A stretch of DNA of 64,000 bases from Saccharopolyspora galaxeae (lineage in GTDB: Bacteria; Actinomycetota; Actinomycetes; Mycobacteriales; Pseudonocardiaceae): assembly GCF_016526145.1 (NCBI RefSeq), contig NZ_JADDUE010000009.1, forward strand, positions 248,001 through 312,000, given 5' to 3'. Position 1 is the first letter of the stretch, and each line of letters begins with the position of its first letter. The translations under genes were made by a program, and so were the position numbers. The notes under the pieces are model-generated. The model did no database searches, had not been told where the DNA came from, and saw only the letters and a program-made list of their open reading frames with translations. Of this stretch, positions 56,910 to 64,000 are shown one piece after another.

Positions 56910-56982
56910 CGGCGGATTCCGGCGTGAACGCGCCGCACCGGCGCGTTCGGTGTCCCCGCGAGCGGGGGAGGAGGTGATCGTC

Positions 56983-57018
56983 ATGGCGTGGCCGTCCTGG
57001 CCGGAAGGCATTCGCTGA
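56983..57018 (+). CDS. 11-residue ORF MAWPSWPEGIR, candidate minimal RiPP precursor
   Basis: ATG at 56983 preceded by GGGGGAGGAGG (56964-56974), an unusually strong ribosome binding site 8 bp upstream; stop at 57016-57018. An in-frame GTG at 56974 is too close to that site. The peptide carries two Trp-Pro units separated by Ser (W3-P4-S5-W6-P7) and a C-terminal Arg. It starts 73 bp after the radical SAM stop and precedes an exporter gene. Very short RiPP precursors are known (biarylitide MRYYH-type), and Trp-X-Trp crosslinks are made by a radical SAM enzyme in darobactin. That this peptide is the substrate is inference; it could instead be a leader peptide of the MFS gene. Confidence 0.4.
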   Translation: MAWPSWPEGIR

Positions 57019-57337
57019 GGCGGGCCGTGCCGAGCGGCGCCCCGGTTGCTCTGCCGCGGGCGCCGCTCGGACCCGTGCGGGTGATCTTGAACGACTCCGG
57101 CCTGTCGATGGGACAACCGCGGACGCCGACCGGAAACTGGGGAACCGGTCGTTGCGGGACCGGGACGGGGGCAGCAGGCACAGGGCAGCCGGGAACAGGT
57201 CTCAGCCGGCAACGAAGTGCCTCCCGGAACCGGGCATCGCCGGGGATCAAGGCACTGCCGGGGAACGAGACAAGGCCGGCAACGAAGCACTGGGGACCAG
57301 GCCACCGGAGAAGGCCGGCGCAGAGATCTGGGGGCGT
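57019..57337. repeat. Imperfect ~70-bp duplication in leader of MFS gene
   Basis: 319 bp without a convincing gene. Two related blocks, 57177-57220 and 57250-57290, share AGGCAC at the start, a CCGGG(G)AAC centre and the exact 13-mer GCCGGCAACGAAG (57205-57217 and 57275-57287, 70 bp apart). Parts of the pattern recur on both sides. A frame from the GTG at 56988 crosses it and yields Gly-Thr-Gly repeats, which I take to be an artefact of the repeat. Confidence 0.45.
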
Positions 57338-58537
57338 ATGCGGGCCTATCGAGCGTTGTTCGGACACCGGGGAGTTCCCCGCTTGTTCGCCGCGGTCGCG
57401 CTGACCCGGATCGCCCCGCCGATCCTCAACCTGAGCCTGCTGCTGGCGGCCGCGGCCGCCCACGGCTACGCGATCGGCGGCCTGGTGCTGACCGGGTTCT
57501 CGGTCGCCCTGGCGGTGTGCGTGCCGGTTTCCGGCAGGCTGGTGGACCGCTTCCGGCCGCGCGCGGTGCTGCTCGCCCTGCTGGTCGTGCACGTCCTGGC
57601 CTGCGCGGCAACGGTGCTGGCGCTGGCCGCGCAGGCCGGTCCGGCGCTGTTGATCGCGGCAGCGATCGGGGTAGGAGGCAGCGCCCCGCCTGCCGCGCCG
57701 GTGATCCGGGCGAGCTGGCCCGGGATCCTGCCCGCCGAGCAGCTTCGCACCGCCTACGCGCTTGACGCGGTGCTGAACGAGACGATGGTCGTGGGCGGGT
57801 TGCTCGTGGTCTCCGGCCTGCTCGCGCTGGCAGCGCCGGTCGCGGCGGTCGGGGTCGCCGGCGTCTGCACCGCGCTCGGCGTGCTGATCGCAGTGCCGGG
57901 CCTGCGTGCGCCCGCCGAGCGTGTCCGCACCCGTGGCGTTCGCGGCTTCCTCGGCCCGCTCGCGCAAGGGCGGGTGCGGGTGCTGCTCGGCATGGCCGCG
58001 GCGGACATGGTGGCCTTCGGCTGCCTGCTGGTGGGGGTGTCCGCGCTGGCGACCTCGGCCGCCGCGCCGGAAGCCTCCGGCGTGCTGCTGAGCGTCTTCT
58101 CGGCCGGAGCCGTGTTCAGCGCGTTGTGCTACGGCATGCGGGAACGCGACACCGCCGCCCGCCCGCGCCTGGTGGCGTTGCACGCCGTTTCGGCGTTGCT
58201 GCTGGCGATCGTGGCGGCGACGTCCGGACCGGTGCTCGCGGGCGTGGTCCTGCTGCTGCTCGGGCTGGTCAGCGGGATGCGGGACACGCTGCACCAGCTG
58301 GTCCTGGGCAGCGCGGCCGCGGCAGAGCACCGCACCGAGGCGTTCGCGTGGCTGACCACCTGCATGTGGGGCGGCAACGGCATCGGAACCGCCGTGGCCG
58401 GTCAACTGGTCGGCTGGTCGGGCGGTTCGCACCGCGCGGCACTGCTGACCGCGGCGCTCGCGGCCGGGGCGGCCTCGGTGCTCGCGCTCATGCTGCGGGC
58501 GCGCGCGGGTGCGCCGCAGGTTCAGCGGCAGTCGTGA
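57338..58537 (+). CDS. MFS transporter (putative exporter)
   Basis: 399 residues from the ATG at 57338. Twelve predicted helices; the motif between helices 2 and 3 is GRLVDRFRPRAVLL, the usual MFS loop. The central loop is short (PAERVRTRGVRGFLGPLAQGR). It is of the DHA-like efflux layout, with no binding-protein or sugar-symporter hallmarks. It is the only transporter next to the radical SAM gene and the 11-residue ORF, same strand, so it may export their product. Alternatively it is an unrelated drug exporter. Confidence 0.8.
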   Translation: MRAYRALFGHRGVPRLFAAVALTRIAPPILNLSLLLAAAAAHGYAIGGLVLTGFSVALAVCVPVSGRLVDRFRPRAVLLALLVVHVLACAATVLALAAQAGPALLIAAAIGVGGSAPPAAPVIRASWPGILPAEQLRTAYALDAVLNETMVVGGLLVVSGLLALAAPVAAVGVAGVCTALGVLIAVPGLRAPAERVRTRGVRGFLGPLAQGRVRVLLGMAAADMVAFGCLLVGVSALATSAAAPEASGVLLSVFSAGAVFSALCYGMRERDTAARPRLVALHAVSALLLAIVAATSGPVLAGVVLLLLGLVSGMRDTLHQLVLGSAAAAEHRTEAFAWLTTCMWGGNGIGTAVAGQLVGWSGGSHRAALLTAALAAGAASVLALMLRARAGAPQVQRQS

Positions 58538-58669
58538 AGGCTCGCACGCGGTACGGCCACCGAGATGAGCGCAGCTGTCCTGGACGGTGCGCGTCAGTCG
58601 GCGGGACAGGAGAGGGAACCACGGTCCGGCGTGGAGTCCGGCGGCGACGCGGATCGGCGACTATCGCGC

Positions 58670-60052
58670 TCAGATCAGCACGCTCAGCCCGGCCGCCACC
58701 GCGAACGCGCTCAGCGACAGGATCGTCTCCAGCACCGTCCAGGTCTTGAGCATCTCGGCGACGGGGATGCCGAAGTACCGCGAGATGATCCAGAACCCGC
58801 CGTCGTTGACGTGCGAGGCGATGATCGACCCGGCGCCGATGGCGACCGCGACCAGCGCCAGCTGCGGCTGCGAGTAGGCGGATCCGGCCAGCAGCGGCGC
58901 GACGATGCCGCCGGTGGTCACGATCGCGACCGTCGCCGAGCCCTGCGCGATCCGCATCCCGGAGCTGATCAAGTACGCCGATGCGATCACCGGCAGTCCG
59001 GTGGCCTGCAACGATCCGGCCAGCGCATCGCCCACCCCGGTTTCCGAGAGCACTTCGCCGAAGAATCCGCCCGCACCGACGACCAGCAGGATCATGCCCA
59101 GCGGCCGCAGCGCCCGCGCGGTCAGCTCCGCGATGTCCGCCCCGCCCAGGCCGCGCCGCGTGCCCAGCAGCCAGAACGCGATCAACACCGCGATGGTCAG
59201 CGCGACGACCGGATTTCCCAGGAACGTCAACGCGTCCAGCGCGGCACCGGGCGGCAGCGTGATGCCTGCGAAGGTGCCGCCGAGGATCAGCAGCACCGGC
59301 AAGCCGATCACCAGCGCCACCACGCCGAGCGGCGGTTCGCCGGCGTCCTCGGGCGGTTCGCCCGCCGTTTCCGGCACCGGCAGGTGGATGCGGTTGCCGA
59401 TCCACGACGAGTACAGCACGCCCGCCACGACGAACGCGGGGAGTCCGCAGGCCAGCCCCATGATGATGAGCCAGCCCATGTCCACCCCGAGCAGCCCGGC
59501 GGCAACCACCGGCCCGGGGTGCGGCGGCAGGAAGGCGTGCGTCATCGAAAGTCCCGCCACCAGCGGCAGGCAGTACAGCAGGATCGACCGCCCGCCCTGC
59601 CGGGCCGCGACGTAGACCAGCGGCGCGAGCACGAAGATCCCGATGTCGAAGAACACCGGAACGCCGAACACCAGCCCGGCCAGCCCCATCGCCAGCGGCG
59701 CGCGCCGCTGCCCGAACGCCGCCAGCAGCCTGCGGGTGAGCAACTGTGCGCCGCCGGAGTTCTCCAGCACCGCGCCGAGGATCGCGCCGAGCCCGACGAT
59801 CGCGGTGATGTGCCCGAGGATGCTGCCGAATCCGTTCTCCAGCAGGGATTCGCTGCTCTTCTGCGCGGAGCCCACGATGTCGCGCACCGGCAATCCGGCG
59901 GCCAGCGCCAGCAGCAACCCGGTGATGATCAGCGCGATGAACGGCTCCACCCGGAACCGCATGATCATCGTCAGCAGCGCAGCGATCGCGGCCGCGGATA
60001 ACGTCAGCAGCCCGGCGGTGTCGTGCTGCAGCCAGTGCACAACGCTGTACAC
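58670..60052 (-). CDS. GntP-family permease
   Basis: 460 residues from a GTG at 60052 preceded by GAGGAG. About twelve to fourteen helices with the GntP motifs GVPVFFDIGIFVLAPLVY, THAFLPPHPGPVVAAG, QGSATVAIVTTGGIV and ASHVNDGGFWIISRYF. The family imports gluconate and related acids, and also D-serine (DsdX type). The gene directly follows a D-aminoacylase and a D-serine-dehydratase-like gene, so D-serine or another D-amino acid (or its N-acyl form) is the likely substrate. It is last in the operon. Confidence 0.88.
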   Translation of the reverse strand: MYSVVHWLQHDTAGLLTLSAAAIAALLTMIMRFRVEPFIALIITGLLLALAAGLPVRDIVGSAQKSSESLLENGFGSILGHITAIVGLGAILGAVLENSGGAQLLTRRLLAAFGQRRAPLAMGLAGLVFGVPVFFDIGIFVLAPLVYVAARQGGRSILLYCLPLVAGLSMTHAFLPPHPGPVVAAGLLGVDMGWLIIMGLACGLPAFVVAGVLYSSWIGNRIHLPVPETAGEPPEDAGEPPLGVVALVIGLPVLLILGGTFAGITLPPGAALDALTFLGNPVVALTIAVLIAFWLLGTRRGLGGADIAELTARALRPLGMILLVVGAGGFFGEVLSETGVGDALAGSLQATGLPVIASAYLISSGMRIAQGSATVAIVTTGGIVAPLLAGSAYSQPQLALVAVAIGAGSIIASHVNDGGFWIISRYFGIPVAEMLKTWTVLETILSLSAFAVAAGLSVLI

Positions 60053-60068
60053 AGTGGACTCCTCGGAT

Positions 60069-61673
60069 TCAGGGGTTGCGGCGCAGGGCGCGCCCGGGAA
60101 GCGCCTCGGTGCGGTTTCCGTGTTCCAGCACCGGGATTCCGTTGACCAGCACGCGGTGCACGCCGTCGGCGGTCCGGCGCGGGTCGTCGAACGTCGCGGT
60201 GTCGGCGATGGTGTCGGGGTCGAACAGCACGAGGTCGGCGGCCGCGCCTTCCCGGATCCGGCCGCGGTCGGGCAGGCCGAGCCGGTCGGCGGCGCGCGCG
60301 GTCAGGTGCGCGACGCATTCCTCCAGGCTCAGCACGCCGAGTTCCCGCACGTAGTGCCCCAGGTAGCGCGGGAACGTGCCCCACGCGCGCGGATGCGGCC
60401 GCGAGCCCACGAGCAGGCCGTCGCTGCCGCCGGTGTGCGCGCGGTGGTGCATGATCGTGCGCACGTTGTCCTCGTGTCCGACGTGCATCAGGCAGGACGT
60501 GCCGAGGCGTTCGTCCACGAGCACGTCCATGTACAGCTCGGCCGGAGCTTTCCCCGCCGTGCGGGCGGATTCGGCGATGCTGCGCCCGACCAGCCCGGTG
60601 TTGCCCGCATCGCGCACGCCGTTGATCTCGATGCTGTCCCAGTCGATCGGCACGCCGTGGTTGCCGTCCGAACCGTCCACCTCCATCACGTGCCGGATCC
60701 GCTCCCGCGCCGCGGAATCCCGCAGTCGCTCCAAAGTGGACTCGACGCCGCCTTCGGCCGCCCAGCTCGGCAGCAGCGCGTGCAGCGAGGTCGCGCCCGG
60801 CAGGTACGGATAGGTGTCCAGCGTGATGTCCACCCCGTCCGCCAGCGCACCGTCCACCATGGACAGCAGGTCGGCGGCGCGGTCCCGGTTCACCTCGAAG
60901 TTCATCGTGGCGTGCGCCAAGTGCAGCGCGCAGCCGGACCAGCGGCTGACCTCGATCATCTCCTCGTAGGCCGCCAGCGCGCCCGCGCCGTAGCTGCGGT
61001 GGTGCGGGCTGTAGAACCCGCCGTGCTCGGCCACCACCCGGCAAAGCTCCGCGAGCTCGGAGGTCGGTGCGTACATGCCGGGCGTGTAGGTCAGCCCCGA
61101 CGACATGCCGAACGCACCCTCGCGCAGCGATTCCGCCAGCACCCGCCGCATCGCCGCGAGCTCGTCGCCGGTGGCCTCCCGATCGTCGAACCCGACGCAC
61201 AGCATCCGCAACGTGCCCTGCGGCACCAGGTAGGCGGCGTTGACCGCGATCCCGCGGTCCAGCCGGTCCAGGTATTCCCGCACGCTGCGCCAATTCCAGT
61301 CGAACCCGGGCGGATCGTCGTTCCAACCCGCGATCTGCGTGCGCAGCGCGGCAAGCGTGGCGTCGTCCACCGGCGCGTAGGAGAGCCCGTCCTGGCCGAG
61401 CACTTCCAGCGTCACGCCCTGCGAAACCTTCGCCAGGTGGTCCGGTTCGGCGAGGATCTGCAGGTCCGAGTGCGAGTGCATGTCGATGAACCCGGGCGCG
61501 AGCACCAGCCCGTCCGCGTCCACCACGTGCCGCGCGCCGAGCGTCCCGGGCTCGCCGATCGCGGTGATGCGGTCTCCGGAAACGACGACGTCACCGCGGT
61601 ACGCGGGCCCTCCGGTGCCGTCGACCACCGTCGCCGCGCGGAAAACTGTGCCGGGGTGGGATTCCGGTGCCAT
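60069..61673 (-). CDS. N-acyl-D-amino-acid deacylase (D-aminoacylase, amidohydrolase superfamily)
   Basis: 534 residues from the ATG at 61673. Metal motif PGFIDMHSHSD near residue 60, with further ligands in FYSPHHRSYG, LHLAHATM and HVGHEDNVRTIMHHRAHTGGSDG. Family-typical segments are GMSSGLTYTPGMYA and GTFPRYLGHYVRE. It removes the acyl group from N-acyl-D-amino acids to give the free D-amino acid. Its neighbours are a D-amino-acid-type PLP enzyme 54 bp upstream and a GntP permease 16 bp downstream. Together they read as uptake, deacylation and breakdown. Confidence 0.92.
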   Translation of the reverse strand: MAPESHPGTVFRAATVVDGTGGPAYRGDVVVSGDRITAIGEPGTLGARHVVDADGLVLAPGFIDMHSHSDLQILAEPDHLAKVSQGVTLEVLGQDGLSYAPVDDATLAALRTQIAGWNDDPPGFDWNWRSVREYLDRLDRGIAVNAAYLVPQGTLRMLCVGFDDREATGDELAAMRRVLAESLREGAFGMSSGLTYTPGMYAPTSELAELCRVVAEHGGFYSPHHRSYGAGALAAYEEMIEVSRWSGCALHLAHATMNFEVNRDRAADLLSMVDGALADGVDITLDTYPYLPGATSLHALLPSWAAEGGVESTLERLRDSAARERIRHVMEVDGSDGNHGVPIDWDSIEINGVRDAGNTGLVGRSIAESARTAGKAPAELYMDVLVDERLGTSCLMHVGHEDNVRTIMHHRAHTGGSDGLLVGSRPHPRAWGTFPRYLGHYVRELGVLSLEECVAHLTARAADRLGLPDRGRIREGAAADLVLFDPDTIADTATFDDPRRTADGVHRVLVNGIPVLEHGNRTEALPGRALRRNP

Positions 61674-61727
61674 GGCTGGCCTCCGATCGGGCGCGTGGCT
61701 GCGGCCGGGCCTGGCCCGGCGACGGAC

Positions 61728-63041
61728 TCAGAAGAACGTGCGGACGAGGTCGACGACTTCTTCGCCGTCCACCACGGGAATCAGCGGCCACTTGTCGAAA
61801 ACCGTGCAGGGGTGCGACAACCCGAACCCGACCCATTCGCCGATCCGTGGCCCGGGCTCGTCCACCGCGAGGAAGGCGTGCTGGTCGGCCAGCGAGGTGA
61901 CCTTGCAGCCGGGCAGTTCGCGCACCACGCCGTCGCTGCCGCGATGCACCTGCGGTTCCGGCAGGTCCTGGTCGAAGGAGACGTCCCGGCGGCCCATCGT
62001 CACCAGCGCCAGCCCCGGCTCGGGACGCGAGGTCACCTGCGCCCAGATCCGCATCGCCGGGCGGAACGGCGACTCCTCGCCCGCCAGCCGGTGCGGCCTG
62101 CCGAACGGCGAGTTCCGCCGGTACAGCCCGTCGTCGTGGGTCACGTAGGCGCCGCTGCGCAGCACCGGATCGACCGGCTTCGCCGTCGGCCACGCGGCGG
62201 CGAAGGCTTCGGCGACCTGGTCGAAGTAGGCGCTGCCGCCGCCGGTGACGATGATCCGCTGCACCTCGCCGAACAGCTCCGCCCGCGCGAGTTCGCCGAC
62301 GACCTCCCGCATCCGCGCCATGTAGTCGTCCACAGTGGACAGCGCGGCGGCTGCGGTGCCGTGCGCCGCGGCACCCTCGTAACCGCCGACGCCCGCGAGC
62401 CGCAGCGCCGGCGACTCCGCGACCGCTCGCGCCACCTCCACCGCCTCCGCGACGGACCGCACACCGGTCCGCGCACCTTCCCAGCCGAGCTCCACGAGCA
62501 CGTCCAACGGCCGGGAACCGCGCCCGGCCAGCGCCTCGGTCATCAGCCGCACCCCGTCGACCGAATCCACCCAGCAGCTCACCTCGAACTCCGGGTCGCG
62601 GTCGAGCTCGCCGGCCAGCCACGCCAGCCCCGCCGGGTCGAGCAGCTGGTTCGCCAGCAGCACCCGCCGCACCCCGAACGCTCGGTACACCCGCAGCTGA
62701 CTGATGTTCGCCGCCGTGACGCCCCACGCCCCGTGGTCGAGCTGGCGGCGGAACAGCTGCGGCGCCATCGTCGTCTTGCCGTGCGGGGCCAGCAGCACGC
62801 CGTGCCGCTCGCACCAGCGCGCCATCGTCGCGAGGTTGTGCGTGAGCGCGGAATCGTCCAGCACCAGCAGCGGGCCGACGAACCCGGCGTCGAAGAGCCG
62901 CGGGCGGCCGCTCAGGAATTCCCCCGCGGTGCGGCCGAACGCCTCCGCCGGAACGCCCTTGAACCGCCAGTCGAGCCGTTCCTCGCGCAGCGCGTCCACA
63001 GCGGACGCATCGATACCGGGACTTTCGGGCGTCGCGGACAA
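61728..63041 (-). CDS. D-serine dehydratase/D-threonine aldolase-like PLP enzyme (alanine racemase fold)
   Basis: 437 residues from a TTG at 63041 with GGAGG 4 bp upstream, which decides the start; earlier in-frame codons lack a site. The N-terminal barrel carries the PLP lysine in LLAPHGKTTMAPQL. The C-terminal domain has GLSHPCTVFDKW, the His-Cys pair that binds zinc in eukaryotic-type D-serine dehydratase (DSD). The usual annotation is amino acid deaminase. It would convert D-serine or D-threonine to 2-oxo acid and ammonia through an enamine. Divergent RidA next door fits enamine/imine clean-up. Confidence 0.88.
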   Translation of the reverse strand: MSATPESPGIDASAVDALREERLDWRFKGVPAEAFGRTAGEFLSGRPRLFDAGFVGPLLVLDDSALTHNLATMARWCERHGVLLAPHGKTTMAPQLFRRQLDHGAWGVTAANISQLRVYRAFGVRRVLLANQLLDPAGLAWLAGELDRDPEFEVSCWVDSVDGVRLMTEALAGRGSRPLDVLVELGWEGARTGVRSVAEAVEVARAVAESPALRLAGVGGYEGAAAHGTAAAALSTVDDYMARMREVVGELARAELFGEVQRIIVTGGGSAYFDQVAEAFAAAWPTAKPVDPVLRSGAYVTHDDGLYRRNSPFGRPHRLAGEESPFRPAMRIWAQVTSRPEPGLALVTMGRRDVSFDQDLPEPQVHRGSDGVVRELPGCKVTSLADQHAFLAVDEPGPRIGEWVGFGLSHPCTVFDKWPLIPVVDGEEVVDLVRTFF

Positions 63042-63184
63042 CGAACCTCCAGAGATCGGGCCGCCGAGATGATAAGCACCACCGCAGTGCATTGGTCCAG
63101 ACGAATCTGATGGAATCTTCCGGCCGCCGCACCGCGACCCGCGGGTCGGCCGCCGAACGCAGCACGCACCACGAAGGAGCACAG

Positions 63185-63571
63185 ATGGCCCGCACCGTGA
63201 TCACCACCGGCGACGCGCCGACCCCGCCCGCGGGCACCCCGCTGTCGCAGGGCGTGCGCAAGGGCAACATCCTGCAGGTCTCCGGGCAGACCCCGGTCGA
63301 CCCGGCCACCGGCAAGCTGGTGCCCGGAGGCGTCGCCGAGCAGACCGAGCAGTCGCTGCGCAACGTGATCGCCGTGCTCAACGCCGGCGGCGCCGGGCTC
63401 GAGGACGTGCTGATGCTGCGGGTCTACCTCACCGACGTGTCGCAGTTCGCCGAGATGAACGAGACCTACGCCCGCGTGGTCGGTGAGCCGTTCCCCGCCC
63501 GCACCACCGTCTACGTCGGCCTGCCCGGGTTCGACGTCGAGATCGACGCCCTCGCCGTGCTCGGCGACTGA
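63185..63571 (+). CDS. ridA: RidA-family enamine/imine deaminase
   Basis: 128 residues from the ATG at 63185 with GAAGGAG upstream. The Rid motif EPFPARTTVYVGLPG contains the substrate-binding Arg, and the N-terminus has LSQGVRKGNILQVSGQTPVDPATGKLV. Rid proteins hydrolyse reactive 2-aminoacrylate and other enamines to 2-oxo acids. It is divergent from the D-serine-dehydratase-like gene (143 bp between), whose product would be such an enamine. Coordinated expression is likely. Confidence 0.9.
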   Translation: MARTVITTGDAPTPPAGTPLSQGVRKGNILQVSGQTPVDPATGKLVPGGVAEQTEQSLRNVIAVLNAGGAGLEDVLMLRVYLTDVSQFAEMNETYARVVGEPFPARTTVYVGLPGFDVEIDALAVLGD

Positions 63572-63608
63572 CCGGCCGCACCGCCCCGCGCCCGCCTCGG
63601 CGATGAGT

Positions 63609-63651
63609 GAACGGACCGTTCGTCCCACTAGATTGGTCGAACGGTCCGTTC
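63609..63651. promoter_or_regulatory. Paired palindromes flanking a -10-like element
   Basis: GAACGGACCGTTC (63609-63621) and GAACGGTCCGTTC (63639-63651) are each palindromic except the central base and are reverse complements of each other. They are 30 bp apart and flank TAGATT. The pattern is typical of a TetR-class double operator. The gene that should follow is only a 22-codon ORF. Confidence 0.6.
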
Positions 63652-63659
63652 GCTCGACG

Positions 63660-63728
63660 ATGGCGGGGCAGCGGAGGAGCCGGGCTGAAGTCGCGGGGGC
63701 CTCGCGGGTGCTCGTCGTGGCCCGGTGA
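63660..63728 (+). pseudogene. 22-codon ORF, possible remnant of a regulator gene
   Basis: ATG at 63660, 8 bp after the second palindrome, peptide starting MAGQRRSRAEV and ending at 63728. The basic start resembles TetR N-termini, and a TetR gene is what one expects behind this operator, but no helix-turn-helix follows in any frame. It may be a truncated regulator or a chance ORF. Confidence 0.25.
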
Positions 63729-63833
63729 CCGCTCGTCGCGCCGACCTTGACATCCCCGTGCGGTGCTCGGAAGGTCAAGACCATTACCCGGCCCGCCGGG
63801 CAGCGCCCCGGCCGGTGACTCCTGGGAGGGCGC

Positions 63834-64000
63834 ATGACCCGCAGCTCGGACGGCCGGATCGCGCAAGGCTGGGGCGGTCGCAAACCCAACGCCTGCCGGG
63901 CGATCGTCGTGCTGGCCCGCCGCAGCGGCACCGCGGTCGCCGGTCTGGTGACCACGCTGACCCGGCCCGCGGACCGGCTCGCGCCGATCCTGGTCTCGGC
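63834..64000 (+). CDS. Partial CDS of unknown function running off the window
   Basis: ATG at 63834 with GGGAGGG upstream; 55 codons are visible before the right edge. The start reads MTRSSDGRIAQGWGGRKP, followed by a mixed region with AIVVLARRSGTAVAGLV. No signal peptide or domain is recognisable. About 80 bp upstream is a TTGACA -35-like box (63747-63752) and the inverted pair CTTGAC / GTCAAG, a plausible promoter region. Confidence 0.4.
   Translation, partial: MTRSSDGRIAQGWGGRKPNACRAIVVLARRSGTAVAGLVTTLTRPADRLAPILVS

Noticed and set aside
56988-57404. 138-codon frame starting at GTG just inside the 11-residue ORF
   Set aside because: Gly-Thr-Gly repeat translation, overlaps the MFS start, and the ribosome binding site is placed for the ATG at 56983; possible but not convincing.
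59643-63110. 1155-codon plus-strand frame opposite the D-amino-acid operon
   Set aside because: Antisense shadow of three well-recognised minus-strand genes.

Overview
The window is a high-GC, densely packed actinobacterial chromosome segment. Many genes start with GTG, stop/start overlaps are common, and there is a mycothiol-type maleylpyruvate isomerase homologue, an IdeR/DtxR-type iron box, an actinobacterial-type [NiFe]-hydrogenase and AfsR-like and DivIVA-like proteins. Taken together this suggests a Pseudonocardiaceae-like organism (Saccharopolyspora or a relative). That is inference from gene style; no rRNA or other taxonomic marker is present.

Layout. 1-5.2 kb: choline-to-betaine module (choline oxidase, cut by the window edge; APC permease; betaine aldehyde dehydrogenase) with a divergent TetR regulator and a candidate operator between them. 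5.5-9.3 kb: DivIVA/FilP-like coiled-coil protein, secreted S37 tripeptidyl peptidase, membrane acyltransferase. 9.4-24.2 kb: a group 1h/5 [NiFe]-hydrogenase locus. One long minus-strand operon runs from an unknown 306-residue protein through protease, small subunit, large subunit, NifU-like protein, several actinobacterial accessory proteins, a 43-residue membrane peptide, two SIS-domain proteins flanking a second HypC-like protein, then hypC-D-E-A-B; hypF lies convergently. 24.4-29.8 kb: CitA/DctS-type two-component system divergent from a tripartite tricarboxylate transporter (tctCBA), closed by a strong terminator. 29.9-38.6 kb: MerR regulator, Tex, AfsR-like ATPase, GH25 muramidase, diacylglycerol-kinase-like lipid kinase. 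38.6-40.3 kb: a Xre-ImmA/IrrE plus PIN-domain pair with a perfect palindromic operator and an apparent frameshift in the PIN gene. 40.5-47.3 kb: secreted endonuclease I, MetE-like protein, transposase-derived protein with decayed catalytic motifs, Tat-lipoprotein dioxygenase, OmpR-type two-component system, proline-rich secreted protein. 47.3-55.6 kb: YciO/Sua5-like protein, DUF1537 kinase, secreted metallophosphatase, an orphan iron box followed by a structured non-coding stretch, metallo-beta-lactamase-fold hydrolase, mycothiol-type isomerase-fold protein, uvrA. 55.9-58.5 kb: radical SAM enzyme, an 11-codon ORF with a strong ribosome binding site, and an MFS exporter. 58.7-63.6 kb: D-amino-acid use (GntP permease, N-acyl-D-amino-acid deacylase, D-serine-dehydratase-like PLP enzyme) with divergent RidA. 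The end holds paired palindromes and a partial unknown gene.

Most promising for a new system: the radical SAM / 11-residue peptide / MFS cassette (55.9-58.5 kb). Others are the orphan iron-box transcript at 50.55-50.71 kb, the SIS-HypC-SIS block and small membrane peptide of the hydrogenase operon, and the frameshifted PIN toxin candidate behind its palindromic operator.
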